A stretch of 64,000 bases of DNA, taken from NCBI RefSeq assembly GCF_008365405.1, contig NZ_QOKV01000010.1, positions 142,365 through 206,364 of the forward strand, written 5' to 3'. Source of the stretch: Azospirillum brasilense (lineage in GTDB: Bacteria > Pseudomonadota > Alphaproteobacteria > Azospirillales > Azospirillaceae). Positions 8,650 through 17,370 of the stretch are shown in pieces (within the stretch, counting starts at the first letter, position 1; each line of letters starts with the position of its first letter). The position numbers and the translations under genes were made by a program. The notes under the pieces are model-generated. The model was given only the letters and a program-made list of their open reading frames with translations. It was not told the DNA's origin and did not search any database.

Positions 8650-8826
8650 ATGCCCATCAACAGCGAACGCGAACTCGAACAGGCGGTGGAGGAATTTCAG
8701 CGTCTCGCCGACGAGCCAGCCGGTTCGCCCGGCGAGCGCCGGAAACTCGAACTGGATGCGGAGATCAAGGCCTTCTACGTCCAGCACTCCGATGACATGC
8801 GCAAAGGCAAGCCACGGCACGAGTGA
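8650..8826 (+). CDS. Small protein, 58 aa, resembling a HigA-type antitoxin N-terminus
   Basis: A 58-codon frame with ATG 8650 preceded by AAGGACGG and ending TGA at 8824-8826. The sequence opens MPINSERELEQAVEEFQRL and is charged and helical, with no membrane segment or cysteine. The pattern (INSERE...A...L....PGSP...E...L......Y) recalls the segment before the helix-turn-helix in HigA/XRE antitoxins, but the DNA-binding domain is absent and no toxin gene is adjacent. It could be a relic or a free-standing small protein. It lies in a 500-bp stretch of tiny genes. Confidence 0.6.
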   Translation: MPINSERELEQAVEEFQRLADEPAGSPGERRKLELDAEIKAFYVQHSDDMRKGKPRHE

Positions 8827-8957
8827 CGCGCTGCCGCCGACACCGGCGCGCATTTCTTCATCGACGCGGAGGGGGCGGCTGACCGACACTGCCGCCGCTC
8901 CCGGGCCGGATCGCCGCCCCGGGACGCCGCCGTTGAAGGAAGGAGCGCGTCCCCACG

Positions 8958-9197
8958 ATGAAGCGAATCGACAATTGCTACACCTGCCTGTTCTGGGAAG
9001 GGCAGGGCATCCGCCAGAGGGGACCGAAGGGCCTGTGCCGCCGCTTTCCACCGCAGGTGACCCCCCGCGATACGGAAGGACGCTTTCCGATCACCCTCTC
9101 CACCGACTGGTGCGGCGAATGGAAACGTGACATCGGCGACCCCGCCGGCGAGGCCGCGGACAACCGCCTGATCTACGATGACCCGCAACCCCGATAG
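8958..9197 (+). CDS. Small four-cysteine protein, 79 aa
   Basis: A compact protein with four cysteines at residues 7, 10, 27 and 52 (CYTC, GLCRRFPP, DWCGEWK). The layout C-x2-C-x16-C-x24-C with aromatic residues beside each cysteine suggests a bound zinc ion or small iron-sulfur centre. Similar small proteins with CxxCxxW...GxCrRyPP...WCGEW exist in many proteobacteria and phages without assigned function (from memory). GGAAGGAG lies upstream of ATG 8958. It follows the 58-aa gene by 131 bp on the same strand, perhaps in one transcript. Confidence 0.75.
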   Translation: MKRIDNCYTCLFWEGQGIRQRGPKGLCRRFPPQVTPRDTEGRFPITLSTDWCGEWKRDIGDPAGEAADNRLIYDDPQPR

Positions 9198-9247
9198 GCG
9201 AACGGGACGGGGCTGCATTGGTGTCGGTTGCCCTTCTGCGCTTCGGT

Positions 9248-9478
9248 TCAGCGGCGCATCGGTGTGACCACCATGGAGCGCTGGTTTTCCGGCAAGACCG
9301 CCTCGCCACGAAACAGCATCCGATTCCAATCGACGCTCAGCAGGGCGACGGCCACCGCCATGGACAGGGCGATGATCGCCACCGCGCCGACCCAGCCACC
9401 GCCTCCTTGCCGGCCATCGGACTGTGAAGTCCCGTCCTTCGGCGCGAGGAAATGAAAGTTGAGTGGGAAAATGGTCAT
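9248..9478 (-). CDS. Small single-pass membrane protein, 76 aa
   Basis: A 76-residue protein with one transmembrane helix at about residues 27-48 (WVGAVAIIALSMAVAVALL), preceded by a Gly-rich stretch and followed by a basic, hydrophilic tail (NRMLFRGEAVLPENQRS). GGAGG is six bases upstream of ATG 9478, which strongly supports a real gene. No family recognised. It is convergent with the four-cysteine gene, the two 3' ends being 50 bp apart. Location would be the inner membrane. Confidence 0.7.
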   Translation of the reverse strand: MTIFPLNFHFLAPKDGTSQSDGRQGGGGWVGAVAIIALSMAVAVALLSVDWNRMLFRGEAVLPENQRSMVVTPMRR

Positions 9479-9633
9479 GGGTCGCCTCCACCGCTGAACA
9501 GGCGCAATCCCGACTCGAAGGGTATTCTATGAAAGTGTAACGCCGGGAGGCATGCGGCGGCATCAGGCCTTCGGTCGGAACGCTCGTTCCTTCGGATGAT
9601 GCCGGAAGCGGTGGAGAAGAATTCCGCTATGAG

Positions 9634-9665
9634 AAAAGGCCGAGCCCACAGGGACTCGGCCTTTT
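9634..9665 (-). terminator. Terminator of tRNA-Asn
   Basis: An 11-bp perfect stem (AAAAGGCCGAG / CTCGGCCTTTT) around a loop that itself contains CCC/GGG, ending in a T-run when read on the minus strand. It sits 9 bp beyond the tRNA 3' end. The symmetrical A/T flanks would also allow termination from the other side. Confidence 0.85.
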
Positions 9666-9673
9666 CATCGAAG

Positions 9674-9749
9674 TGGCTCCCGGTGCTGGACTCGAACCAG
9701 CGACACGCGGATTAACAGTCCGCTGCTCTACCGACTGAGCTAACCGGGA
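9674..9749 (-). tRNA. tRNA-Asn (GUU)
   Basis: A 76-nt cloverleaf on the minus strand. The acceptor stem TCCCGGT pairs with the 3' part ending ACCGGGA, G is the discriminator and CCA is encoded at 9674-9676. The anticodon loop CTGTTAA contains GTT, and the T-arm shows GGTTCGAGTCC. It has its own promoter and terminator and is therefore a single-gene unit. It bounds the left side of a gene-poor interval. Confidence 0.97.
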
Positions 9750-10177
9750 TCAGTCTGACCGGCCTTGCGAGATGCAACGTCCGGCGTGTGCGGCTGTATA
9801 GCTGACCATCCAATGCTTGCCAAGTCTTTTGATGGCAAAAAAAGACGGCCGGAGCGGGGCAGGGAAGCCGAGCGCCTTACGATTCGTGTGTCCGCCCTGC
9901 GGCGGGCGCTCCAACGCTGCCGCTTCTCCACCATCGCGGAGCATGAAACCTCGGGTGGCTGACGGCCAACACGGTCGATGCCAACATGGTTGAGCAGGCC
10001 CAAGCCAAGCGAATTGGGCGCAGCAGTGGGGGGCTGACCATAGCGCTGCATACACCGGCGAGGTGTGGCGGTGCGGGCGTGGCTCGGGTCACAGGCGGCC
10101 AAAGCGATGGCGGTCGCGTGATGCACGCTCCGGCACGAGCACGCTGTCTATGGAGAGGTCAGCGCAGCTCGCAACCG
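9750..10177. other. 428-bp interval without a recognisable gene
   Basis: Apart from the tRNA-Asn promoter at its left end, nothing here is convincingly coding. Open frames exist on both strands but have irregular codon use and low-complexity translations. The sequence composition is less regular than in neighbouring genes, so it may be decayed DNA. No tRNA-end duplication or integrase remnant was found. Confidence 0.5.
9795..9823 (-). promoter_or_regulatory. Sigma-70-type promoter of tRNA-Asn
   Basis: On the minus strand TTGGCA (9823-9818) and TATACA (9800-9795) are separated by exactly 17 bp, about 45 bp before the tRNA 5' end. This is a near-consensus housekeeping promoter, as expected for a tRNA gene. 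Confidence 0.8.
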
Positions 10178-10471
10178 CTACAACGTGACCGGTCGATCGA
10201 TGGCCTTGCCCCAAACCAGCAACTCGTAGCGCCTGAATTCCGGCCGATAGTAGGGATCGCCCTCGACCAGTTTCACCGCTTCGTCCCGGCTCTCGACGTC
10301 GAGCACCCACAAGCCTCCGACGAAGGGCGCACCCGATTCCGGACGGAGACCGCCACCGATCAAAATCTTATCGCGGTTGGCATCAAGGTAGGCGAGATGG
10401 GCGGCGCCATGCTGCTGACGAACCTCCAGCATCTCCGGCGTATCGGTGAACAACGCGATCCATCGGGCCAT
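10178..10471 (-). CDS. YciI family protein
   Basis: A 97-residue YCII-domain protein (ferredoxin-like fold). The start ATG 10471 has GGGAGG seven bases upstream. The motif RQQHGAAHLAYLDAN carries the conserved His of the family, and GGGLRPESGAPFVGGLWVLDV is the usual central strand-turn region. Members range from a bacterial YciI of unknown role to dehalogenase-like enzymes, so the chemistry is unknown. It is the only gene between the two tRNA genes. Confidence 0.85.
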   Translation of the reverse strand: MARWIALFTDTPEMLEVRQQHGAAHLAYLDANRDKILIGGGLRPESGAPFVGGLWVLDVESRDEAVKLVEGDPYYRPEFRRYELLVWGKAIDRPVTL

Positions 10472-10981
10472 GGGAATCCTCCCAGCGTTCTTGTCCACGC
10501 AGCTTACTTCTGCGGGGGAGGGGCCGCTAGCCAAACTGACAAAACCGCTCCGGGTTTCCTGAAGGCCCCGTTTCTTTCCCGTTTCTTTAAAGAATGGGGC
10601 AAAGGTCGGTCGTTCGTTGTTGTTCCGGCTTGCAGCGTCGGGAATTTCGCCGCTGGCATCCCCCGCCTACCGCCCCCAGACTCGGACACTGTGGCAAGAG
10701 CCACAATTGATAGGGAGGGGGGCAGTGTAGCACCGTCCCGGATTCGGCTCCCAAGACCCCCAGCCCGCCATTCGCGCCCGGAAGGATAGGGGCAGGACTA
10801 CGGCGAGTCGGCAGGGCAGAAAAAGGGCTTCGTTGGGTGACGGTTCAAACCACGAACGGCCACCTCCGGGCAAGGCCGAAACCTTGGGGGCAATGGGAGC
10901 AATGGGAGAAAATCGAGTGCCCTGGGCCATCGGGCTTCAGGGCGAAAGGCTGAAAACCCTAAGGTATCCAACGGTCAAGGA
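10472..10981. other. 510-bp interval without a gene; contains short tandem repeats
   Basis: No believable coding frame on either strand. It holds an 11-bp perfect tandem repeat, CCCGTTTCTTT at 10567-10577 and 10578-10588, running into the 12-bp palindrome TTCTTTAAAGAA (10583-10594), and a 9-bp tandem repeat GCAATGGGA at 10890-10898 and 10899-10907. tRNA-Cys is read toward this region; no clear terminator was identified for it. Confidence 0.55.
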
Positions 10982-11055
10982 TGGAGGCACGGGCGGGAAT
11001 CGAACCCACGTACACGGATTTGCAGTCCGCTGCATCACCACTCTGCCACCGCGCC
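10982..11055 (-). tRNA. tRNA-Cys (GCA)
   Basis: A 74-nt cloverleaf on the minus strand with acceptor stem GGCGCGG pairing CCGTGCC, discriminator T and encoded CCA at 10982-10984. The anticodon loop CTGCAAA carries GCA; the T-arm is GGTTCGATTCC. It is a single tRNA gene with its own promoter upstream. Confidence 0.97.
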
Positions 11056-11105
11056 ATCCTTGCGTCCGGCACCCCCTAGCGGGAGCGCCGCGGCGTGGGA
11101 GCGGA

Positions 11106-11134
11106 CGTATACTGCGGTTCATGGGGGTGGTCAA
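11106..11134 (-). promoter_or_regulatory. Sigma-70-type promoter of tRNA-Cys
   Basis: On the minus strand TTGACC (11134-11129) and TATACG (11111-11106) are 17 bp apart, about 50 bp before the tRNA start. The arrangement is the same as for tRNA-Asn. Confidence 0.8.
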
Positions 11135-11172
11135 GCGCCTTCGTCGCGTTATCTCGATGATCCGGTGCGGCG

Positions 11173-11201
11173 TTGTGTTCGTGAGACTTTGAAGATATAT
11201 A
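11173..11201 (+). promoter_or_regulatory. Likely promoter of the pcm-rhodanese-tolC unit
   Basis: TTGTGT (11173-11178) and TATATA (11196-11201) with a 17-bp spacer, 72 bp before the methyltransferase ATG. The -10 element lies in an AT-rich patch that stands out from the surrounding GC-rich DNA. Confidence 0.6.
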
Positions 11202-11273
11202 CGCGACGAGGCAGCGAGGCCGCGCACTACGGCTTGGCGCCGCGCTCCGTCCACCAGATTGTAAGCGACCGCC

Positions 11274-11930
11274 ATGTCCGAATACGCCGCCGCCCGTCTC
11301 AACATGGTCGAAGGGCAGATCCGACCGAACAAGGTGACCGACCAGCGCCTGGTCGATGCCATGCTCGACATTCCCCGTGAACAGTTCGTTCCAAAGGCGG
11401 CGCGCGGCATCGCCTATGTGGACGAGGATCTCGCCATCGGCAACGGCCGCTATCTGATGGAGCCGATGGTCTTCGCCCGCATGCTCCAGGAAGTGGGCAT
11501 CGACGCGACCGACGTCGTGCTCGACATCGGCAGCGGCTCCGGCTATTCGACCGCCGTGCTGGCCCGGCTCGCGGCCACCGTGGTTGGCATCGAGTCCGAC
11601 GCCGAGCTGGCCCGGCAGGCGACGGAATCGCTGAGCGCGGTCGGCGTCGACAACGCCGTCGTCATCACCGCTCCGCTGACCGAAGGCTACCCGCAGCAGG
11701 CCCCCTACGACGTGATCGTGATCGAGGGACTGGTGTCGGAGGTGCCGGAGGGCATCCTGGCCCAGCTGGGCGAGGGCGGCCGGCTGGTCGCCGCCGTTCT
11801 CGGTGACCGCGGGGTCGGCGAAGTGAAGCTGTATCAGCGCAGCGGCGGAGTCACCTCGGCCCGCACGCTGTTCGAGGCGCACACGCACCCGCTGCCCGGT
11901 TTCGAAGCCAAGCCGAAATTCGTATTCTGA
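11274..11930 (+). CDS. pcm: Protein-L-isoaspartate O-methyltransferase
   Basis: A 218-residue class I SAM-dependent methyltransferase that marks isoaspartyl residues in damaged proteins for repair. Motif I is VVLDIGSGSGYSTAVLA (about residues 80-96), and the family-specific region PREQFVPKAARGIAYVDEDLAIG precedes it. Alphaproteobacterial members of this type often sit next to tolC, as here, and lack some residues of the classical enzyme, so activity should be treated as probable rather than certain. It is the first gene of a plus-strand unit with the rhodanese and TolC genes. Confidence 0.9.
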   Translation: MSEYAAARLNMVEGQIRPNKVTDQRLVDAMLDIPREQFVPKAARGIAYVDEDLAIGNGRYLMEPMVFARMLQEVGIDATDVVLDIGSGSGYSTAVLARLAATVVGIESDAELARQATESLSAVGVDNAVVITAPLTEGYPQQAPYDVIVIEGLVSEVPEGILAQLGEGGRLVAAVLGDRGVGEVKLYQRSGGVTSARTLFEAHTHPLPGFEAKPKFVF

Positions 11931-12040
11931 TTTCTGAGTGAGTGATCCCAGGGGCTTCGGCCCTTTTCGACTTGTCCCCCAGCCTGTCACCTTGCCTTTC
12001 ACCGGCCGCGGTCCTGCGGCCCGCAGCGGAGAATCAAGGC

Positions 12041-12367
12041 ATGCCGGCGCCGTTTGACATGGACGTCGAGGATCTGGACCGCATCCGGACATCGGGTGGC
12101 GATCCGCTGGTGCTCGACGTACGGGAACCGGGGGAGGTGGCTATCTGCGCCCTTCCCGACAGCCTCCACATTCCGATGGGGGCGCTGCCCGCCCGCGTCG
12201 GGGAGTTGCCGCGGGACCGCGACATCGTGGTCGTCTGCCATCACGGCGGACGCAGCGCGCAGGTGACCATGTGGTTGCGTTCCCAGGGATTTTCCCGCGC
12301 CACCAATCTGAATGGCGGGGTGGATGCCTGGGCGCGCCGAATCGACCCGAACATGAAGGTCTATTGA
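12041..12367 (+). CDS. Single-domain rhodanese
   Basis: A 108-residue sulfurtransferase-fold protein. Cys66 lies in the active loop CHHGGRS, and the N-terminal strand LVLDVREPGEV and the C-terminal LNGGVDAW are typical. The six-residue active loop predicts transfer of sulfane sulfur, with substrate unknown. ATG 12041 is used; an upstream GTG-like extension from 11942 is low complexity. It ends 2 bp before the tolC start, so the two are surely co-transcribed. Confidence 0.88.
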   Translation: MPAPFDMDVEDLDRIRTSGGDPLVLDVREPGEVAICALPDSLHIPMGALPARVGELPRDRDIVVVCHHGGRSAQVTMWLRSQGFSRATNLNGGVDAWARRIDPNMKVY

Positions 12368-12369
12368 AC

Positions 12370-13761
12370 ATGACTGTGCGAAGCCGTTTCGCGCGCCATT
12401 TGATGGCGACCGCCCTCACGCTGGGGGTTGCCTTCGTCGGGGGCATCGACACCGCGTCGGCCCAATCCCTCGAAGACGCGCTAGCGCAGGCCTATTCCAA
12501 CAACCCGGCGCTCGCCGCCCAGCGCGCGCGCCAGCGCGCCGTGGACGAAAGCGTCCCGCAGGCTCTGTCCGGCTACCGTCCGACGGTGCGGGCGACCGCG
12601 GGCATCACCCGCAACGCCACCAACAGCACCTTTCAGGGTGGCGAAACCGGCGCCGAGAACAACGCCAAGAGCGTCGGCGTCACCGCCACCCAGCCGCTCT
12701 ACGACGCGACCGTAGGTCCGGCCGTCCGCCGCGCCGAGCGTACCGTCGAAGCCCAGCGCGCCACCGTGCTCGCCAACGAACAGCAGATCCTGCTGAACGC
12801 CGCGGCGGCCTATCTGGACGTCGTGCAGAATCAGGCGGTGCTGGAGCTGCAGGCCAACAACGAGCAGGTCCTGCGCCGCCAGCTCGACGCCGCGCGCGAT
12901 CGTTTCCGCGTCGGCGAATACACCCGCACCGACGTCAGCCAGTCGGAATCGCGTCTGGCCGCCTCCATCGCCGCCCGCATCTCCGCCGAAGGCACGTTGC
13001 AGGCATCGCGCGCGACCTATGAGCGCGTCGTCGGTTCGATGCCGGGCAAGCTGAAGGCGCCGAAGCCGAAGTTCAAGCTGCCGGGGACGCTCGACGAAGT
13101 CGTCGAGATGGCCCGCTCCAACAACCCGTCGGTGCTGTCGGCAACCTACACGGAAGCGGCGCAGCGCGAGGCGGTGGACCAGCAGTTCGGCCGCCTGCTC
13201 CCGTCGGCCAACCTGTCGGCGCAGGCCAACCGCACCATCGACGCCGGCCGTTCGTCGGGCATCGACATCAAGCGGCAGGACGGCGCTCAGCTCACCGCGC
13301 AGATCACCATCCCGCTCTATCAGGCCGGCCTGCCGGAAGCGCTGACCCGCGAGGCGAAGCACACGGCGAATCAGGCCCGCCTGCAGATCGACGACACGCG
13401 TCGCCAAGCGGTTGAGGCGGCGATCAGCGCGTGGCAGGGGCTGCAGGCCGCGCGGGCGAGCATTGAGTCCTACAACTCCCAGATCCGGGCCGCCGAGATC
13501 GCGCTGGAAGGCGTGCGCCAGGAAGCCCAGGTCGGATCGCGCACCGTGCTTGACGTGCTGAACCAGGAGCAGGAACTGCTCAACGCCCGCGTCAACCTCG
13601 TCCGCGCCCAGCGGACCGAGATGGTCCAGGCTTTCACGGTCCTCGGCGCGATCGGCCAGTTGACGGCGCGGCAGCTCAACCTGCCGGTCCAGTATTACGA
13701 CGCCGACACGCACTACAAGCAGGTGCGGAACAAGTGGATCGGAACCGGCGTGCCGGAGTGA
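12370..13761 (+). CDS. tolC: TolC family outer-membrane efflux/secretion channel
   Basis: A 463-residue outer-membrane protein: signal peptide ending TASA-QS at about residue 31, then two repeats of the OEP fold with long helices (SLEDALAQAYSNNPAL starts the first, TLDEVVEMARSNNPSV the second). As a trimer it forms the outer channel of type I secretion and RND/ABC efflux systems. No inner-membrane pump or adaptor gene is adjacent, so it is probably a shared channel. ATG 12370 begins 2 bp after the rhodanese stop. The pcm-rhodanese-tolC order is common in alphaproteobacteria. A strong terminator follows. Confidence 0.92.
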   Translation: MTVRSRFARHLMATALTLGVAFVGGIDTASAQSLEDALAQAYSNNPALAAQRARQRAVDESVPQALSGYRPTVRATAGITRNATNSTFQGGETGAENNAKSVGVTATQPLYDATVGPAVRRAERTVEAQRATVLANEQQILLNAAAAYLDVVQNQAVLELQANNEQVLRRQLDAARDRFRVGEYTRTDVSQSESRLAASIAARISAEGTLQASRATYERVVGSMPGKLKAPKPKFKLPGTLDEVVEMARSNNPSVLSATYTEAAQREAVDQQFGRLLPSANLSAQANRTIDAGRSSGIDIKRQDGAQLTAQITIPLYQAGLPEALTREAKHTANQARLQIDDTRRQAVEAAISAWQGLQAARASIESYNSQIRAAEIALEGVRQEAQVGSRTVLDVLNQEQELLNARVNLVRAQRTEMVQAFTVLGAIGQLTARQLNLPVQYYDADTHYKQVRNKWIGTGVPE

Positions 13762-13808
13762 ACGCACTTGAGCGCCCCTTCAAGGGTGATCGTCCCCGGA
13801 TGATCGAA

Positions 13809-13834
13809 ACGGCCCGCCTCGGCGGGCCGTTTTT
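13809..13834 (+). terminator. Rho-independent terminator after tolC
   Basis: Stem ACGGCCCGC / GCGGGCCGT with a CTCG tetraloop followed by TTTTT, 48 bp after the tolC stop. Confidence 0.9.
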
Positions 13835-13902
13835 GTCTGGTGGCTTTTTACCCAGTCCTGCCCTAGTGTCCGCGTCAGGATGACGTCTCCGGGTTTGCCA
13901 CG

Positions 13903-14580
13903 ATGAGCGATAAAGGCCAGCAAGAACCGTCGATGGAGGAGATCCTCGCCTCCATCCGCCGCATCATCTCGGAGGATGGCGAACCCGCGAAGGCGGAAGC
14001 GGCGCCCCCGCCGCCACCCCCGCCACCACCACCTCCTCCGCCGCCCCCGCCGCCGCCTCCCATGGAGGATGACGACGATGACGTTCTGGAACTCACCCAG
14101 ATGCTCCAGGACGAGGGGAGGGACGAGCCCGACGAGCCGGAGCCCGATCCGTGGCGCGACGAGCCGTCCTTCGGCGGCATGGCCGATCCGGAGCCGGCGT
14201 ATCATGCGCCGGACCCCGAACCGCCGCCCCCGCCGCCGCGACCGACCGCGAAACGTCCGGCGCCGGCTTTCGACGATTTCGACGACGACGAGCCGCCTCC
14301 GCCGCGACCACGCATTCGTCCGTCGGGACTCGATGACGGGCTGATCTCCCGCCGGGTGGCCGAGGAATCGTCCCACCATTTCACGCATCTGGCGCGCCAG
14401 CTCGGCGACGACCTGTCCATCGGCCCGATGCCCGTCGGCGTCCGCACCGTGGAGGAAGTCGTCCGCGAACTGTTGAAGCCGCTGCTGAAGGAGTGGCTGG
14501 ACGAGAATCTGCCGACCATCGTCGAACGGCTGGTGCAGCAGGAAATCGACCGGATGATCCGGCGCTCCCAAAAATTCTGA
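13903..14580 (+). CDS. popZ: Polar organizing protein PopZ (DUF2497)
   Basis: A 225-residue cytoplasmic scaffold that self-assembles at cell poles and anchors chromosome partitioning and signalling proteins in alphaproteobacteria. The N-terminal interaction helix PSMEEILASIRRIISED (residues 9-25) and the C-terminal oligomerisation region VEEVVRELLKPLLKEWLDEN through the end match PopZ. Between them is a disordered acidic and proline-rich linker with 19 consecutive prolines (about 35-53) followed by EDDDDD. The position directly upstream of valS matches Caulobacter and relatives. The proline run probably needs elongation factor P for translation. Confidence 0.93.
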   Translation: MSDKGQQEPSMEEILASIRRIISEDGEPAKAEAAPPPPPPPPPPPPPPPPPPPMEDDDDDVLELTQMLQDEGRDEPDEPEPDPWRDEPSFGGMADPEPAYHAPDPEPPPPPPRPTAKRPAPAFDDFDDDEPPPPRPRIRPSGLDDGLISRRVAEESSHHFTHLARQLGDDLSIGPMPVGVRTVEEVVRELLKPLLKEWLDENLPTIVERLVQQEIDRMIRRSQKF

Positions 14581-14636
14581 GCGGCGCCACGCCCGCCACG
14601 CATTCCGTTTGAATTCGTAAGCGAAAGTTCCTGGTG

Positions 14637-17288
14637 ATGTTGGAAAAGACGTACCGGCCCGCCGAGGTCGAGGAAAAGCACTACCGGCTGTGGGAAGAGA
14701 CGGGCGCGTTCGCGGCGAAGACCGAGTCGAACGGCAAGCCCTACACCATCATGATGCCGCCGCCGAACGTGACCGGCAGCCTGCACATGGGCCACGCGCT
14801 GACCTTCACGCTCCAGGACGTTCTGACCCGTTACAACCGGATGCGCGGGCGCGACGCCCTGTGGCAGCCGGGCACCGACCACGCCGGCATCGCGACCCAG
14901 ATGGTCGTGGAGCGCAACCTCGCCAAGGAAGGCAAGACGCGCCACGATTTCGGGCGCGACGCCTTCATCGACAAGGTGTGGGAGTGGAAGGCCGAATCGG
15001 GCGGCACCATCACCCGCCAGCTCCGCCGGCTGGGCGCGTCGCCCGACTGGCCGCGCGAGCGCTTCACCATGGACGAGGGGCTGAGCCGCGCCGTCCGCAA
15101 GGTGTTCGTGGAACTGCACAAGCAGGGTCTGATCTACAAGGACAAGCGGCTGGTCAACTGGGACCCCAAGCTGCACACCGCCATCTCCGACCTCGAGGTC
15201 GAGCAGAAGGAGATCAAGGGCAACCTCTGGCACTTCCGCTATCCCATTGAAGGCGAGGCGGACCGCTTCATCGTGGTCGCCACCACGCGCCCCGAGACGA
15301 TGCTGGGCGACACCGGCGTCGCCGTGCATCCGGAGGACGAGCGCTACAAGGACCTGATCGGCAAGAACGTCGTCCTGCCGCTGGTCGGCCGCCGGATCCC
15401 CATCGTCGGCGACGAGTACGCCGATCCGGAGACCGGCTCGGGTGCGGTGAAGATCACCCCGGCGCACGACTTCAACGACTTCGAGGTCGGGCGGCGCAAC
15501 AACCTCGCGGCCATCAACATCATGGACCGCGACGCCCGCATCACCGGCGACGAGGTCCCCGAGGCCTACCGCGGGCTCGACCGCTACGAGGCGCGGAAGA
15601 AGGTCGTGGCCGAGCTGGAGGCGCTGGGCCTACTGGAGAAGATCGAGCCGCACACCCACATGGTGCCGCACGGCGACCGCTCCGGAGTCGCCATCGAGCC
15701 CTGGCTGACCGACCAGTGGTACGTCGACGCCGCCACGCTCGCCAAGCCGGCCATCGAGGCGGTGGAGACCGGCAAGACGGTGTTCGTACCCAAGCAGTGG
15801 GAGAACACCTATTTCGAGTGGATGCGCAACATCCAGCCCTGGTGCATCAGCCGCCAGATCTGGTGGGGCCATCAAATTCCCGCCTGGTACGGCCCGGACG
15901 GCCATTTCTTCGTCGAGGAGACCGAGGAGGCGGCCATCGCCGCGGCCAAGGCCCATTACGGCAGTGATGTGGCGCTGACCCGCGACCAGGACGTTCTGGA
16001 CACCTGGTTCTCGTCGGCCCTGTGGCCCTTCTCCACGCTGGGCTGGCCGGACGAGACGCCGGAGCTGGCGCGCTATTACCCGACCGACGTGCTGGTGACG
16101 GGCTTTGACATCATCTTCTTCTGGGTCGCCCGGATGATGATGATGGGCCTGCACTTCATGAAGGACGTGCCCTTCCGGACGGTCTACATCCACGCCCTGG
16201 TCCGCGACGAGAAGGGCCAGAAGATGTCGAAGTCCAAGGGCAACGTCATCGACCCGCTGGAACTGATCGACCAGTACGGCACCGACGCCCTGCGCTTCAC
16301 CCTGACGGCCATGGCCGCCCAGGGCCGCGACATCAAGCTGGCGGTCAGCCGCGTCGAGGGCTACCGCAACTTCGCGACGAAGCTGTGGAACGCCGCGCGC
16401 TACACCCAGATGAACGGGGTGGCCCCGGTCCCCGGCTTCAAGCCGGTCGGGCTGACCCAGACGGTCAACCGCTGGATCGTCGGCGCTCTGGCGGAGGCGG
16501 CGAAGAAGGTTGGCGAGTCCATCGAGGCCTACAAATTCAACGAGGCCGCCAACACCGCCTACGCCTTCACCTGGGGCACCTTCTGCGACTGGTACCTGGA
16601 GTTCACCAAGCCGATCCTGAACGGTTCGGACGAGGCCGCCATCGCCGAGACGCGGGCGACCACCGCCTGGGTGCTGGACGAGATCCTGCACATGCTCCAC
16701 CCGCTGATGCCCTTCATCACGGAGGAGCTGTGGGAGCAGCTTTCGGACGACCGGGCGAACCGCCTGATCTCCGCCCATTGGCCGGAGCATGGCGCGGAGC
16801 TGATCGACCCCGCCGCCCGCGACGAGATGGATTGGGTGGTGCGGGCGATCTCCTCGGTCCGCTCCATGCGGTCGGAGATGAACGTCCCGCCCGCGGCGCA
16901 GATCGAGCTGAAGCTGAAGGACGCCGGTCCGGAGAGCCTGAAGCGGCTGGACACGCACCGCGACCTGGTCCTGCGCATGGGCCGTCTGGCCAGCGTCGAG
17001 CCGCTGTCCGGCCCGGTGCCCAAGAGCGCCGTCCAGGCGGTGCTCGACGAGGCCACGCTGATCCTGCCGCTGGAAGGCATCGTCGACCTCGACAAGGAGC
17101 GGGCGCGCCTGACCAAGGAGATCGAGAAGCTGTCCGGCGAGATCAAGAAAATCGACGCCAAGCTGTCGAACGAGCAGTTCGTCGCCAAGGCGCCGGAAGA
17201 GGTGATTGAGGAGCAGCGCGACCGCCGCGACACCGCGGCGCAGGCCCGCGACAAGCTGCAGAAGGCGCTGGAGATGCTGGCCGCGTAA
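14637..17288 (+). CDS. valS: Valyl-tRNA synthetase
   Basis: An 883-residue class Ia synthetase that charges tRNA(Val). The HIGH signature appears as [15 protein letters not shown] (about residue 41), the editing domain (CP1) lies around 150-380 with [17 protein letters not shown], and [13 protein letters not shown] carries the KMSKS loop. The C-terminal coiled-coil arm of ValRS is present ([18 protein letters not shown] and on). ATG 14637 is preferred to the adjacent GTG 14634. A terminator follows 30 bp after the stop. Confidence 0.96.
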   Translation: MLEKTYRPAEVEEKHYRLWEETGAFAAKTESNGKPYTIMMPPPNVTGSLHMGHALTFTLQDVLTRYNRMRGRDALWQPGTDHAGIATQMVVERNLAKEGKTRHDFGRDAFIDKVWEWKAESGGTITRQLRRLGASPDWPRERFTMDEGLSRAVRKVFVELHKQGLIYKDKRLVNWDPKLHTAISDLEVEQKEIKGNLWHFRYPIEGEADRFIVVATTRPETMLGDTGVAVHPEDERYKDLIGKNVVLPLVGRRIPIVGDEYADPETGSGAVKITPAHDFNDFEVGRRNNLAAINIMDRDARITGDEVPEAYRGLDRYEARKKVVAELEALGLLEKIEPHTHMVPHGDRSGVAIEPWLTDQWYVDAATLAKPAIEAVETGKTVFVPKQWENTYFEWMRNIQPWCISRQIWWGHQIPAWYGPDGHFFVEETEEAAIAAAKAHYGSDVALTRDQDVLDTWFSSALWPFSTLGWPDETPELARYYPTDVLVTGFDIIFFWVARMMMMGLHFMKDVPFRTVYIHALVRDEKGQKMSKSKGNVIDPLELIDQYGTDALRFTLTAMAAQGRDIKLAVSRVEGYRNFATKLWNAARYTQMNGVAPVPGFKPVGLTQTVNRWIVGALAEAAKKVGESIEAYKFNEAANTAYAFTWGTFCDWYLEFTKPILNGSDEAAIAETRATTAWVLDEILHMLHPLMPFITEELWEQLSDDRANRLISAHWPEHGAELIDPAARDEMDWVVRAISSVRSMRSEMNVPPAAQIELKLKDAGPESLKRLDTHRDLVLRMGRLASVEPLSGPVPKSAVQAVLDEATLILPLEGIVDLDKERARLTKEIEKLSGEIKKIDAKLSNEQFVAKAPEEVIEEQRDRRDTAAQARDKLQKALEMLAA

Positions 17289-17317
17289 GGCTGGTCATCC
17301 AGACCCCAAAAGTGAGC

Positions 17318-17351
17318 AAGGGCAGGGGCTTCGGTTCCTGCCCTTTCTCTT
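17318..17351 (+). terminator. Terminator after valS
   Basis: Stem AAGGGCAGG / CCTGCCCTT with a loop of ten bases (GGCTTCGGTT), followed by TCTCTTT. Confidence 0.85.
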
Positions 17352-17370
17352 TGTCTGAAGAATGCCTGAT

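Noticed and set aside
9740..10126. A possible 128-codon minus-strand gene near tRNA-Asn
   Set aside because: It overlaps the tRNA 5' end and promoter, has irregular codon use and no ribosome site or family.
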